From contig CAMPHP010000037.1 in the NCBI GenBank assembly GCA_946885925.1, positions 1 through 11,610 on the forward strand: a DNA stretch of 11,610 bases. Direction: 5' to 3'. This document shows, piece by piece, positions 1 to 7,435 of the stretch. The notes under the pieces were generated by a model. It saw only the letters and a list, made by a program, of their open reading frames with translations. It ran no database searches and was not told where the DNA came from. Position numbers and translations under genes: made by a program. Each line of letters starts with the position of its first letter. The stretch's first letter is position 1. This DNA comes from an uncultured Litorilinea sp. Lineage in GTDB: Bacteria; Chloroflexota; Anaerolineae; Caldilineales; Caldilineaceae.

Positions 1-919
1 CTTGTTGTTGAGGTCGCTGCTCTGGATCGCGCCAATCTTGAGGTCGAGCTTCATCAGGGCGTGCTTCTGGGCGATGGGGTTCTTGCGGTCCTGGCTGCCC
101 CTGTTGCACAGGCCCACCAATACCTGGGTATGCAACATCAGGACGCTGCGGTTCAGACTTGGGTCCATGCGCTGCAGGGCCTGTCAAAGAAATCGCATCC
201 AAATTGACATCGATCTCTTCATAGGCAACACCCCACTTCTTCCACACGCGCACAAAGACCGTCACCAGTTCACTATCAGGAACCAGGTTTGTTTGGAAGG
301 CCTGAAATGCGCCCGGTTCAGTGCGATTGTAGTATGTATTCCAGCCCACATCGGTCCAATTGGTAACATCACGCCAATCGCCATGAGGGCCATTCAGCCA
401 TCCCACCTGTACACTATAGCGCCACGGATCGCCTTCGCTATTGGTAGTGCGGATCATGCCGCGCAGCGAAAACTTGTAAGTCGCTCCCGGCACAACTCTC
501 GCCGTCTGCGAGATACCAGCATAGCGGTCATTGTCGCCAGCAGCTAAATTTTTGGTATTGATCTCAATCATCTGGCTAGACTTGCCTTCGTAGACCACAG
601 ACGACCATTGATCCTCATAGAAGCCATACGCGGCTGCACCGCCATTGGTAAAACAAGCCCATTGGATGCCCACCACACCACAACCATCAACCTGGTTAAA
701 GCCTTGCTCAAACCCACCATTACCCAAGGCATCAATTTCCGACGCACTAGTAATCGCTGGCATCGCGGCCACCAGCCCCAATATCGCCACAACCATCACA
801 CCCAAACCGCCGCTAATGAGCCGGCGTTGGGCCTGTGGTTTATGGCGAAACCACTCACGCAGACTGTACAATACACAGCCTACCTGATACCCCAATGGAT
901 GACGCAACTTTTCCCGCAT
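1..919 (-). CDS. Exported or membrane-anchored protein with jelly-roll (carbohydrate-binding-like) domain, 3' end beyond window
   Basis: An open frame of 306 codons runs from an ATG at 919-917 to the window edge without a stop, so the C-terminus is missing. The first 33 residues are basic and probably cytoplasmic. Residues 34-56 form a hydrophobic segment that is either a membrane anchor or a signal peptide with a long n-region; cleavage after the TSA at 57-59 is possible. Residues 64-247 begin with GNGGFEQGF and end with DVNLDAISLTG, a pattern typical of beta-sandwich CBM-like domains, rich in Trp and Tyr. Cys80 and Cys89 could form a disulfide. From about 248 the chain becomes a Pro/Gln/Arg-rich linker. 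From memory, Chloroflexota carry similar N-terminal modules followed by LysM or other cell-wall-binding domains, but what follows here cannot be seen. The ATG has a near-ideal Shine-Dalgarno. The gene is separated from the lysine operon by a terminator and 627 nt, so it is a separate transcription unit. The reading frame is certain and the function is a guess at fold level. Confidence 0.85.
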   Translation of the reverse strand, partial: MREKLRHPLGYQVGCVLYSLREWFRHKPQAQRRLISGGLGVMVVAILGLVAAMPAITSASEIDALGNGGFEQGFNQVDGCGVVGIQWACFTNGGAAAYGFYEDQWSSVVYEGKSSQMIEINTKNLAAGDNDRYAGISQTARVVPGATYKFSLRGMIRTTNSEGDPWRYSVQVGWLNGPHGDWRDVTNWTDVGWNTYYNRTEPGAFQAFQTNLVPDSELVTVFVRVWKKWGVAYEEIDVNLDAISLTGPAAHGPKSEPQRPDVAYPGIGGPVQQGQPGPQEPHRPEARPDEARPQDWRDPEQRPQQQ

Positions 920-926
920 TTGCGGT

Positions 927-934
927 ACCTCCTT
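927..934 (-). promoter_or_regulatory. Strong Shine-Dalgarno for the exported protein
   Basis: On the minus strand the sequence AAGGAGGT lies 7 nt before the ATG at 919. It is a full anti-SD match and fixes this start codon. It implies efficient translation and a canonical bacterial 16S tail. Confidence 0.85.
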
Positions 935-1315
935 GATGTCAACATGATGAGAACAGACAGGTCGACGCAGTCTCGCTCTGTCGGCGGCCGGGCACTGCGC
1001 CGGTACAACCAACCCAAATATCCTTTATAGCCGTCTATGCACACGGGGGCAGTCGAAAAATCGTCAAGAAGCTACCGGCAAAAAAAGCAATGGATCACCA
1101 GTCCACCACATAGGCGTGGCAGACACGTTGCCAAATAGGCGATACGCCAGCATGGCAAATGCCGATAGAGGTCAAACAATACTAGGTTTTACGGGAATCG
1201 GGAGCACATCATCGGGAAATGGCTGCCGGAAACAGCCGCTTCGCACTACTCCCTGTAGGGTTCTACCAATTACGACGCAAGAGTTATGCGATGGATACGG
1301 GCAATTTTGCGAAAT

Positions 1316-1376
1316 TGGGGATAAGATGGGGATAAATTTGAATAACTGGGGAAAAGTAGCGATAAATTGGGTAAAA
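1316..1376. repeat. Four helically phased 9-bp direct repeats (TGGGGATAA type)
   Basis: On the plus strand TGGGGATAA occurs at 1316-1324 and 1327-1335, TGGGGAAAA at 1347-1355, and the weaker TGGGTAAAA at 1368-1376. Start-to-start distances are 11, 20 and 21 bp, close to one, two and two helical turns, so all copies would face the same side of the DNA. Read on the minus strand they are TTATCCCCA, TTATCCCCA, TTTTCCCCA and TTTTACCCA. These are one or more changes from the DnaA-box consensus TTWTNCACA. They lie upstream of the exported-protein gene and just beyond the operon terminator, a natural place for an operator or activator site. A 5-bp inverted repeat AATTT/AAATT (1303-1316) abuts the first copy. 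The repeats are seen; the role is inferred. Confidence 0.5.
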
Positions 1377-1415
1377 GACGCGCTGCATGGCCCAAGGCTA
1401 AAGCGCTCCGGCAAG

Positions 1416-1439
1416 CAAAAAAGCCCCCTTATGGGGGCT
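1416..1439 (-). terminator. Rho-independent terminator of the lysine operon
   Basis: On the minus strand AGCCCCC and GGGGGCT form a perfect 7-bp stem (1439-1433 with 1428-1422) around a 4-nt loop. The stem is followed at once by a T run at 1421-1417. The plus-strand side has no T tract, so it acts in one direction. It lies about 110 nt after the lysK stop and closes the operon. Confidence 0.88.
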
Positions 1440-1546
1440 GCTCTCTGCCAGTACTCATCGAGAAAACGAATTTGAAGCTAAACAAACCTAAGGGTCGCGC
1501 CCTTCCTTGAAGCTTCAGGCTCCGAGCAGGTTTGCGCCAATCGCGG

Positions 1547-2803
1547 CTATTCAGCCTGGTTAAGCATCGCCCCCAGATTACGCAGCGTCTGCTCCAAGAC
1601 CAGCACAGCGCGCCAATACTCACCGAGTAGCAGATGCTCGTTGGGCGTATGATCCAAACTGCTATCACCCGGCCCATAGGCGACAATCGGGCAGCCCCAG
1701 ACCGGAGCCACCACATTCATATCGCTCGTCCCTGTCTTTACCACAAACGACGCTTTTTCATCAGGCGCAATTGAGCGAATGGCAGCCAAAAAGCTGCGTA
1801 CCAGCAGCGGGTCACGTTCGCTACGCCATGTCTGCTCATAGCCACGGAAGCGGAGATCTACCGTGGCTGGCTTGCCTTCAACCTTTATCACCAGATCAAC
1901 GGCTTCGGGAATCGCAGCAGGCACTTGCGCCGCTCCACCCACGCGTCCATTCATCCAGGTCACGATCTCCTGGGCAAAGCCATGCACATCAAAAGCAGGT
2001 GGCAAACGAATCCCAATCTGTGCATCCACCACATCGTCCATGCTAGGCGTCGTCTCTGTTCGCACGCGGCGCAAACTGGGCATTAGTTGGTCAAAGGCAC
2101 GAGGACGTTCTGCATTAAAACGCTCGGCATACGCAGCGACCCAATTCCACAGATCCACCGCCACCGTCGCCACACCAGCGTCTGGCCCTGCCGTATGCAT
2201 CATTGGCTGTGACGCCAGCATCTCAACCAGCAAGCGCCCCTTATAGCCCAACGTAACCCGCGGCCAGCCACTAGGCTCACCAATAATACATGCCTTGGGG
2301 ACAGGATTCGCCCTACCATCAAAACGATTGCGAATAGCTCGCGCTCCCTTGCTTGTCGCTGCCTCTTCTTCGACTGCGCCGACTATGACTACGCGCAAAT
2401 TATTAGCGTGCGCCCAAGCATCACCCACACGTGCCCCCGCCGCCACGAAGGTCGCCAGCGGTCCCTTTGCGTCCACGCTACCGCGTCCATAAAGCGCTGC
2501 TCCCTCTGGAGTTTCTTCAATGCGTACAGGAATATCCCCCGGCACGGTGTCAATATGGCCGAGCAGTATAAGCACCTGCTCTGCATCCTCCGGTCCTAAT
2601 TCCCCTACGGCACTGCCTGCCTCATCCACGTAGGCACGCGCATAGCCCAAACGCTGCATTTGCTCCACTAACCATTGGCTGGCAGCTTGCTCCTGGCGCG
2701 ACAGCGATGGAATCGCCACCAATCCTAGCAGCAGCGCAACTGCGCTCGTTTGCTCTACGGACATCTGATCGACAGACATTGGCGCTGTGGCTTCCTGCGT
2801 CAT
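1547..2803 (-). CDS. lysK: LysW-lysine hydrolase (M20 family metallopeptidase)
   Basis: This enzyme catalyses the last step of the LysW route: it cleaves the isopeptide bond between lysine and the C-terminal Glu of LysW, freeing lysine and recycling the carrier. It acts in the cytoplasm. The 418-residue product has the M20 metal-site order: GHIDTVPG at 82-89 (His83, Asp85), the bridging Asp111 in GRGSVDAKG, the catalytic acidic cluster Glu145-147, the IGEPSGWP segment, and a C-terminal DHTPNE His. An insertion domain lies between the two halves of the catalytic domain, as in the ArgE/DapE/LysK group. It starts 18 nt after the lysJ stop, with only a weak RBS. The N-terminus carries an imperfect repeat (MSVDQ then MSVEQ), so starts at Met9 or Met14 are also possible. 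In some species the same enzyme also releases ornithine in arginine synthesis, which cannot be judged here. DapE or ArgE are the alternatives, but the neighbours decide for LysK. Confidence 0.93.
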   Translation of the reverse strand: MTQEATAPMSVDQMSVEQTSAVALLLGLVAIPSLSRQEQAASQWLVEQMQRLGYARAYVDEAGSAVGELGPEDAEQVLILLGHIDTVPGDIPVRIEETPEGAALYGRGSVDAKGPLATFVAAGARVGDAWAHANNLRVVIVGAVEEEAATSKGARAIRNRFDGRANPVPKACIIGEPSGWPRVTLGYKGRLLVEMLASQPMMHTAGPDAGVATVAVDLWNWVAAYAERFNAERPRAFDQLMPSLRRVRTETTPSMDDVVDAQIGIRLPPAFDVHGFAQEIVTWMNGRVGGAAQVPAAIPEAVDLVIKVEGKPATVDLRFRGYEQTWRSERDPLLVRSFLAAIRSIAPDEKASFVVKTGTSDMNVVAPVWGCPIVAYGPGDSSLDHTPNEHLLLGEYWRAVLVLEQTLRNLGAMLNQAE

Positions 2804-2821
2804 TACTCTACCATTCTAAAA

Positions 2822-4024
2822 TTACGCTGGCAGCACCCCAGCCAGGGCTTGGATACCAATCTCAATCTCATCGGGTGTGATGATCAATGGCGGCAGCAGG
2901 CGAATCACATTGCTCCCCGCTGGCAGCACCAAGACACCATAATCATCCATCAATGTCTTGATATAGCGCCCAGCCTTTTCACGCAATTCAATGCCAACCA
3001 TCAGTCCCATACCGCGAATCTCACGCACAACCATGCGGTCGAGGAGGGTAGCGTTAAGCCGCTCAAAAAGCAGTTCCCCCATCTCTGCCGCATGCTCAAT
3101 TACCTTTTCATCTTGATAGATTTGTATTGATGCCAACCCCGCTGCACTTGCCATCGGGTTGCCGCCAAAGGTGCTGCCATGCGCGCCCTGGTAAAGCTTA
3201 GCATTGACTCGGTCATTATAGGCAATTGCGCCCATCGGGAAGCCGCCACCGATTCCCTTTGCCATACAGATAATATCCGGCTCCAAACCAAAATGCTGGT
3301 GACCGAACCATTTCCCTGTTCGACCAAAACCGGTCTGAATCTCATCAATCATCAGCAGCGCGCCCCGTTCCCGGCAAAGCTTCTCAGCGCCCTGCAAAAA
3401 CTCGGCCTCGCCCACATTCACCCCACCTTCCCCCTGCACCGTCTCTAAAACCACAACGCCAATCCTGTCATCCAGCGCAGCGTCAAGCTTTTCAAGATTG
3501 TTATAGGGAACATGGGTCACATTCAGCAGCGGCTCAAAAGGCTTGCGATACTTTGGCTCCCAGGTCATCGAGACTGCACCAACTGTGCGCCCGTGGAAGC
3601 TACGCATGGTAGCGATAATGCCAGTACGCTCGGTCACCAAACGGGCAAACTTCAACCCGCCATCAATCGCCTCTGCGCCACTATTTGCCAGGAAGACATG
3701 ATTCAGGTGAGGAGGCAATACTTCTTCGAGTTTTGCAGCAAACTTAGCACGGGTGTCATTGTAGAGAAAGTTGGGACACGCAATCAGCGTATGCGCCTGC
3801 TTCGCCAGGGCATCGCTCAATACCGGGTGGCAGTGACCCAACATCGCCACCCCCTGGGCTGCGGTCAAATCCAAATAGCGTCGGCCTTCGGTATCCCACA
3901 GCCAACATCCCTCTCCGCGTGAAAAGACCCCATCACCCCGGCGCTGGGTCGTCCCCCCAAGCAACCGTTCCTCGATCTCGGCCAAGTTTGCCGTCAAGTT
4001 TTCCATCTCCACCACGTCACGCAT
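2822..4024 (-). CDS. lysJ: LysW-gamma-L-lysine aminotransferase (PLP, class III)
   Basis: It transaminates LysW-bound aminoadipate semialdehyde to LysW-lysine, normally with glutamate as donor. Class III (ornithine/acetylornithine aminotransferase type) features are clear: the NSGAEA phosphate-binding segment, the Asp of [11 protein letters not shown] that contacts the PLP ring nitrogen, the Schiff-base Lys in [10 protein letters not shown], and GSTFGGNP near the C-terminal domain. The frame stays open up to a GTG at 4105 that overlaps the lysZ stop, which would add 27 residues. I place the start at the ATG at 4024 (400 aa; ATG at 4006 would give 394 aa). The extra stretch uses rare codons (AGA, AGG, ATA, several GGA) unlike the rest of the operon, contains a 24-bp palindrome, and would exceed the roughly 395-residue length I recall for Thermus LysJ. 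None of the candidate starts has a strong Shine-Dalgarno. ArgD is the alternative by sequence; operon context favours LysJ, perhaps serving both pathways. Confidence 0.93.
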   Translation of the reverse strand: MRDVVEMENLTANLAEIEERLLGGTTQRRGDGVFSRGEGCWLWDTEGRRYLDLTAAQGVAMLGHCHPVLSDALAKQAHTLIACPNFLYNDTRAKFAAKLEEVLPPHLNHVFLANSGAEAIDGGLKFARLVTERTGIIATMRSFHGRTVGAVSMTWEPKYRKPFEPLLNVTHVPYNNLEKLDAALDDRIGVVVLETVQGEGGVNVGEAEFLQGAEKLCRERGALLMIDEIQTGFGRTGKWFGHQHFGLEPDIICMAKGIGGGFPMGAIAYNDRVNAKLYQGAHGSTFGGNPMASAAGLASIQIYQDEKVIEHAAEMGELLFERLNATLLDRMVVREIRGMGLMVGIELREKAGRYIKTLMDDYGVLVLPAGSNVIRLLPPLIITPDEIEIGIQALAGVLPA

Positions 4025-4070
4025 CCTCTCTTCTGCTCTAGGCCGCCCTATCAACGATGTTTGCCATCCA

Positions 4071-4094
4071 CCTCCGAGGAAGCTTCCTTGAAGG
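4071..4094. repeat. 24-bp near-perfect palindrome at lysZ-lysJ junction
   Basis: Twelve-base half sites meet at the centre of an AAGCTT. Ten of twelve positions pair as Watson-Crick, one is a G-T wobble and one is a mismatch; the inner 12 bp (AGGAAGCTTCCT) are perfect. It lies 8-31 nt beyond the lysZ stop. It could be a protein site or a short mRNA hairpin with an AGCU loop. No T tract follows, so it is not a terminator. Confidence 0.55.
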
Positions 4095-4101
4095 TTTCCA
4101 C

Positions 4102-4905
4102 TCACGCGATCTGCGTACCACCCCCTGCCAACGCAGCAGAAATCGGCGCTTCTATTCGCCCATCCGCAAAGATTACCCGCTGTACGCCTTCATTAATCGC
4201 CTCGACCGCGCCCATGACCTTCTTCTTCATGCGCCCTTCGGCAAACTGCATAAAGTCATTGGCCTTGGCACGCGGAATCTCGCGGATCAGCGTGCCCTCG
4301 TCAGGAAACTCGCGCAGCAGCCCCGGCACGTTCGACAAGATGATCAACGCCTCAGCATTAAAGGCAGCAGCCACCATTGCCGCAGCGCGATCCCCATCCA
4401 CATTGATCGCCTCACCCCGATCTGAGGAGGCAGGTGGCGTCAACACAGGTAGGTAGCCATTATCCAGCAGCAATTGCAGCAGATGGGTATTCACCCGATC
4501 AACTGTTCCAGTCCAGTCATCACGCAGCACCAGCCGTTTACCATTGACACGCACCCGCAGCGTATCTTTGCGTGTGCCTTCAAAGATGCGTCCATCCAGC
4601 CCGCTCAAGCCCACAGCATTAATACCCTGGCCCTGGAGCTTTTCAACCCACATCTTGTTGAGTTGCCCACAATAGACCATCTCAAAAATCTCTAGTGTGC
4701 GCCGGTCGGTGCGGCGGCTGACATAGCCGCTTTCGCTGGTGACAAACTCCGGTGGGTGGCCCAATGCCGTAGCCACCTCGTTTGTGGTCTCCGCACCGCC
4801 ATGCACCAACAACAGTGGTTGCCCAGCCTGGTGTAACGCAGCAATATCCGCCACAACGGCGTCAATGTTCAAATCTTTGCCGCCACCCACTTTGATTACG
4901 ATCAT
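4102..4905 (-). CDS. lysZ: LysW-aminoadipate kinase (amino acid kinase family)
   Basis: It phosphorylates the side-chain carboxylate of LysW-bound alpha-aminoadipate with ATP, preparing it for reduction by LysY. The 267-residue product is the size of ArgB-type kinases. It opens with MIVIKVGGG, the Lys5 and Gly-rich phosphate loop of the family, has [13 protein letters not shown] (nucleotide and substrate site) near residues 31-43, and a [12 protein letters not shown] segment with the catalytic/ATP Asp around residue 168-172. The C-terminal [14 protein letters not shown] matches the conserved Lys region of N-acetylglutamate kinases. The start lies after a 109-nt spacer, the longest break within the lysXYZJK part, with no strong Shine-Dalgarno. 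Its TGA overlaps the GTG of the extended lysJ frame. ArgB is the paralog; the LysW neighbours decide. Confidence 0.94.
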   Translation of the reverse strand: MIVIKVGGGKDLNIDAVVADIAALHQAGQPLLLVHGGAETTNEVATALGHPPEFVTSESGYVSRRTDRRTLEIFEMVYCGQLNKMWVEKLQGQGINAVGLSGLDGRIFEGTRKDTLRVRVNGKRLVLRDDWTGTVDRVNTHLLQLLLDNGYLPVLTPPASSDRGEAINVDGDRAAAMVAAAFNAEALIILSNVPGLLREFPDEGTLIREIPRAKANDFMQFAEGRMKKKVMGAVEAINEGVQRVIFADGRIEAPISAALAGGGTQIA

Positions 4906-4920
4906 GGTCTTTAACTCTTG

Positions 4921-4948
4921 CTTTTGAATACTAACTTTTGAATATTAA
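4921..4948. repeat. 14-bp tandem duplication upstream of lysZ
   Basis: CTTTTGAATACTAA (4921-4934) is followed directly by CTTTTGAATATTAA (4935-4948), matching at 13 of 14 bases. It fills the space 16-43 nt before the lysZ ATG. It is A+T-rich and probably leaves the RBS region unstructured. It looks like a slippage duplication. Confidence 0.75.
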
Positions 4949-4959
4949 TTGTCGAGAAC

Positions 4960-5004
4960 ACCTTCCTCGAAGCCGGAAACCCTCTCGGTGGCTGCCAGGA
5001 AGGT
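4960..5004. other. 45-nt nested hairpin between lysY and lysZ
   Basis: The outer arms ACCTTCCT (4960-4967) and AGGAAGGT (4997-5004) are perfectly complementary over 8 bp. Inside are a 3x3 internal loop, a 4-bp stem AGCC/GGCT (4971-4974 with 4990-4993) and a 3-bp ACC/GGT tip (4979-4981 with 4987-4989). No T tract follows on either strand, so it is not an intrinsic terminator. It could be an mRNA processing or stability element separating lysY from lysZJK. Confidence 0.5.
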
Positions 5005-5014
5005 TGTCCCCCTA

Positions 5015-6070
5015 CTAAATCGGATGCAGCCCCGGAAAGGTCAACCCCGTCGTCTCGTCCCATCCCGCCATTAGATTAAGGCATTGCAGCGCAGTGCCAG
5101 CCGCCCCCTTCATCAGATTGTCAATTGCACAGATTGCAACAACGCGCCCGCTTTGCCCATCAAGCTCAAAGCCTACATCAGCATAATTGCTTCCCGACAA
5201 GATCTTGGGTTCGGGATAGCGATAAATCCCCGTCTTCTCCTTAACCAGCCGCACAAACGGCTCATCTCGGTAGGTCTGACGGTATGCCTTCCACAAATCC
5301 TTTTCGGTCACGCCCGATTTTACAAAAAGATGAGCCGTCGCCAACACGCCACGCACATTGTCTACCGCAGTTGCGCTGAGATGAACATGCGTCTCCACCC
5401 CTGCCAGCCGCGCCGCTTGCAGGATCTCTGCCGTGTGCCGGTGGCCCGTTGGCGCAAAGCTCCGCATCACCCCAGCCCGCTCCGGATGGTGGGTAGCGTC
5501 GCTGGATTTATTGCCACCCTCACTGCTCCCCACCTTGACTTCACAGATGACGCCGCGTTCCGCATCCATCAGCCCATTGACCAGCAACGGCCAAATTGCC
5601 AAGTTGGTGGCAGTCGCATTACAGCCGACACCAGAGACATACTGGGCATTCTTCAGTTCCTCTCGGTGCAGTTCGGGCAAGCCATAGACAAACTTTGCCA
5701 GCCATTCGGGGTTGGCGTGCGGCTTGCCATACCAGCGGTCATAATCAGCGGAATCCCGCAGCCGGAAGTCTGCACTCAAGTCCACGATGCGTGGGGCCAG
5801 CGCCGCAAACTCAGCAATACGCCCCATTGCGCCACCATGCGGCAGCCCTAGAAAGAGCACATCGCAGGCTTCCAAATCCGCCGCGCTAACAAACTGGAGT
5901 TTGGTGCGCCCACGCAAGTTTGGATGCGTAAAGTGGACAAACGCGCCTGCATTGCGTTCGCTGGTCACCTGACCCACCTCAATATGGGGATGGTCTAACA
6001 GCAAGCGCAGCAGCTCACCACCCACATAACCAGACGCACCGACAATAGATGCGCGGATTCGTTCTGCCAT
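5015..6070 (-). CDS. lysY: LysW-aminoadipyl-phosphate reductase (ArgC-like)
   Basis: It reduces LysW-bound aminoadipyl phosphate to the semialdehyde with NADPH. The 351-residue protein opens with a Rossmann dinucleotide motif GASGYVGG at 11-18. The catalytic Cys is Cys150 in the segment VSGVGCNATA, and a conserved GHRHTAE at 209-215 supplies the active-site His residues. The C-terminal IDNLMKGAAGTALQ is conserved in the ArgC/LysY family. ArgC usually reads PGCYPTA around the Cys, whereas GCNATA is what I associate with LysY. The start is well placed, with an AGGTGG-like RBS 9 nt upstream. It follows lysX after 41 nt. As with the other LysW enzymes, a dual role in arginine synthesis is possible but not shown. 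Confidence 0.94.
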   Translation of the reverse strand: MAERIRASIVGASGYVGGELLRLLLDHPHIEVGQVTSERNAGAFVHFTHPNLRGRTKLQFVSAADLEACDVLFLGLPHGGAMGRIAEFAALAPRIVDLSADFRLRDSADYDRWYGKPHANPEWLAKFVYGLPELHREELKNAQYVSGVGCNATATNLAIWPLLVNGLMDAERGVICEVKVGSSEGGNKSSDATHHPERAGVMRSFAPTGHRHTAEILQAARLAGVETHVHLSATAVDNVRGVLATAHLFVKSGVTEKDLWKAYRQTYRDEPFVRLVKEKTGIYRYPEPKILSGSNYADVGFELDGQSGRVVAICAIDNLMKGAAGTALQCLNLMAGWDETTGLTFPGLHPI

Positions 6071-6111
6071 CTTTCTCGTCCACCTTCGCTAGGCGGCTTG
6101 CTAAATCGGGC

Positions 6112-7041
6112 CTAGTCTTCGCCCGTTAGCGACACCGCTTGGTAAAGTTGCTCGCCATTTGTCCAGCCGTTAGCCACAGCCCAGCCATCACGCGCCACTT
6201 GCAACGAGAAATCCACCATCCGTCCTGGAATATCGACACCAGTGGGCGCAATGCTATTGCGAAACTCCATTGTGTAATTGACTTCATTGACAAGCAACCC
6301 GCGGTCCGGGTCTTCCAGCACATCAATGGCAACAATCCCACCTCCACATGCCTTGGCAGCCGCCACACAGATGTCATTCAACTCTGGTGTCACGGGGCAG
6401 TTACTCGACTTGCCACCGCGCGCCGTGTTGGTGATCCAATGTTCCGAACCGCGGTAGATGGCGCAAATGGTCTCATTACCCACCACAAAGGCGCGGATGT
6501 CGCGCATGGGCTTCTTGATATATTCCTGAATGTAATAGATGGTGTGGTGATACGTACCCAACACCTCCTTATGTTCCAGGATCGCCTCAGCAGCTTCACG
6601 GTCGTTAATCTTGCTCAACAAACGTCCCCACGAGCCAACAGCAGGCTTTAAAACCACAGGATAGCCCAACTCTTCAATTGCCTGGAGTGCGCTCTCGGTA
6701 TCGTAGGCAATCAGCGTACGTGGCGATGGCACTCCCGCCGCAGTAAGGGCGCTGGTCGTTTGCAGCTTATTACCACAAATATCTGCCACCTGCGCTGTGT
6801 TGACCGTGGGGACACCGCGGTCATTTAACATACGCAGGCTATAAAGGGCGCGGCTGTGGTTGATACAACGCTCGACCACAAGATCATATTGGGTATAAGC
6901 ATCATAGCGTGGGCCAGGGGTAATCTCGAAGATCAACTCCCGGTCGTCCAGCAGTTCAAAGTTGACACCGCGCTTCTCGAATGCCTCGAAAAGTAATTTT
7001 TCCTCAGCACGCACGCGGCTATAGAGTACCCCGACCTTCAT
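6112..7041 (-). CDS. lysX: LysW-alpha-aminoadipate ligase (ATP-grasp, RimK family)
   Basis: It forms the isopeptide bond between the amino group of alpha-aminoadipate and the gamma-carboxylate of the C-terminal Glu of LysW, using ATP. The fold reads in order: an N-terminal domain starting [11 protein letters not shown], an ATP-grasp core with the nucleotide-binding Lys at about 132 ([11 protein letters not shown]), the QEYI hinge near 172-175, the NTARGG loop at 205-210, and the metal/substrate segment [12 protein letters not shown] at 252-263. This last loop is where LysX and ArgX differ in specificity. I chose the ATG at 7041 (309 aa), one base after the lysW stop, because GGGGTGA lies 5 nt upstream. 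A GTG at 7050 would add three residues and overlap lysW by 8 nt. The two genes are translationally coupled, fitting their direct enzyme-carrier partnership. Confidence 0.94.
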   Translation of the reverse strand: MKVGVLYSRVRAEEKLLFEAFEKRGVNFELLDDRELIFEITPGPRYDAYTQYDLVVERCINHSRALYSLRMLNDRGVPTVNTAQVADICGNKLQTTSALTAAGVPSPRTLIAYDTESALQAIEELGYPVVLKPAVGSWGRLLSKINDREAAEAILEHKEVLGTYHHTIYYIQEYIKKPMRDIRAFVVGNETICAIYRGSEHWITNTARGGKSSNCPVTPELNDICVAAAKACGGGIVAIDVLEDPDRGLLVNEVNYTMEFRNSIAPTGVDIPGRMVDFSLQVARDGWAVANGWTNGEQLYQAVSLTGED

Positions 7042-7042
7042 C

Positions 7043-7228
7043 TTATTCACCCCAGTCTTCTTCTTCTTCTGGAGCTAATGCAAGTTCAATCGGCTCGATG
7101 CTCACGACTTCCAGATCTGCTCCACATTCGGGACACTGGACAATTTCGTTCTGCATCACATTCTTCAACTCGATATCAGCAGCACATTCTGGGCATTCTG
7201 CCGTGCCAGATACTGTCTTGAGCGCCAT
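7043..7228 (-). CDS. lysW: LysW amino-group carrier protein
   Basis: This small acidic carrier protects the amino group of alpha-aminoadipate and presents intermediates to LysX, LysZ, LysY, LysJ and LysK through its negative surface. At 61 residues it shows all hallmarks: two zinc knuckles CPEC at 12-15 and 32-35, an acidic C-terminal stretch from residue 54, and the terminal EDWGE motif whose last Glu (Glu61) is the attachment point. An AGGGAG lies 8 nt before the ATG. It is separated from the upstream dehydrogenase gene by 207 nt and from lysX by a single base. The family is small and distinctive, so the call is firm. Confidence 0.97.
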   Translation of the reverse strand: MALKTVSGTAECPECAADIELKNVMQNEIVQCPECGADLEVVSIEPIELALAPEEEEDWGE

Positions 7229-7435
7229 CTTCTTTTCTCCCTATTCTCTAAATCACCTATTTGTTAATGCCAAGCAAATTACATAATGTCACCACAAACC
7301 ATCAGCCCACTACAGGTCAACGTGCCTTGTCATTCCGTAGGGGTGACAGAACCGCGTGCCACATCATAGGACTGGCGGCAACCGTACGATTACCGTTACC
7401 GATCTTACTTGTTAATCTGCATGAGCCTCCGGCGG
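7229..7435. other. 207-nt gap before lysW, possible internal promoter/leader
   Basis: This is the longest gap inside the operon and holds no plausible gene. On the minus strand it is A+T-rich in its last 60 nt, carries TTGACC at about 120 nt before the lysW ATG and a weak inverted repeat (TGTCA/TGACA, 7328-7348). I cannot place a well-spaced -35/-10 pair, nor a T-box or lysine riboswitch. No terminator follows the dehydrogenase gene. Confidence 0.4.

Larger units (their letters stand above)
920..1546. other. 627-nt intergenic region between exported-protein gene and lysK
   Basis: I see no convincing gene here. The region contains, from high to low coordinates, a weak 5-bp hairpin (AAGGG/CCCTT, 1490-1504), the lysK terminator (1416-1439), the phased repeats (1316-1376), a hairpin GGCTG/CAGCC at 1221-1237 without a T tract, and the 5' leader of the exported-protein gene. 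A possible -10 hexamer TATAAA for that gene is at 1029-1024 on the minus strand, and a TTGACG lies at 1067-1062. Their spacing is not standard, so no promoter is called. Confidence 0.6.

Noticed and set aside
2..547. Long plus-strand open frame of 181 codons
   Set aside because: It is antisense to the exported-protein gene, whose own frame shows an anchor, a domain and an ideal RBS.
1221..1237. Hairpin GGCTG/CAGCC as a second terminator
   Set aside because: Stem of only 5 bp and no T tract on either strand.
1317..1371. Possible G-quadruplex from four G runs
   Set aside because: Intervening loops are about 7, 16 and 17 nt, too long for a stable canonical quadruplex; phased protein sites explain the G runs better.
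1116..1475. Plus-strand open frame of 119 codons and an 80-codon minus-strand frame in the same place
   Set aside because: Composition is dominated by the phased repeats and the terminator, there is no good RBS, and the translation has no recognisable fold. Both cross regulatory-looking DNA.
1502..1526. 11-mer CTTCCTTGAAG and CTCCGAG shared with the palindrome at 4071-4094
   Set aside because: Shared 11-mers are expected by chance several times in a window of this size, and the order of the two words differs; no repeat family can be claimed.
5084..5851. Plus-strand open frame of 255 codons
   Set aside because: It lies antisense to lysY, which has all catalytic motifs; the frame is a by-product of GC-rich codon bias.
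7229..7435. Lysine riboswitch or T-box ahead of lysW
   Set aside because: I see none of the conserved helices or the T-box motif, and the gap has no terminator hairpin with a T run.
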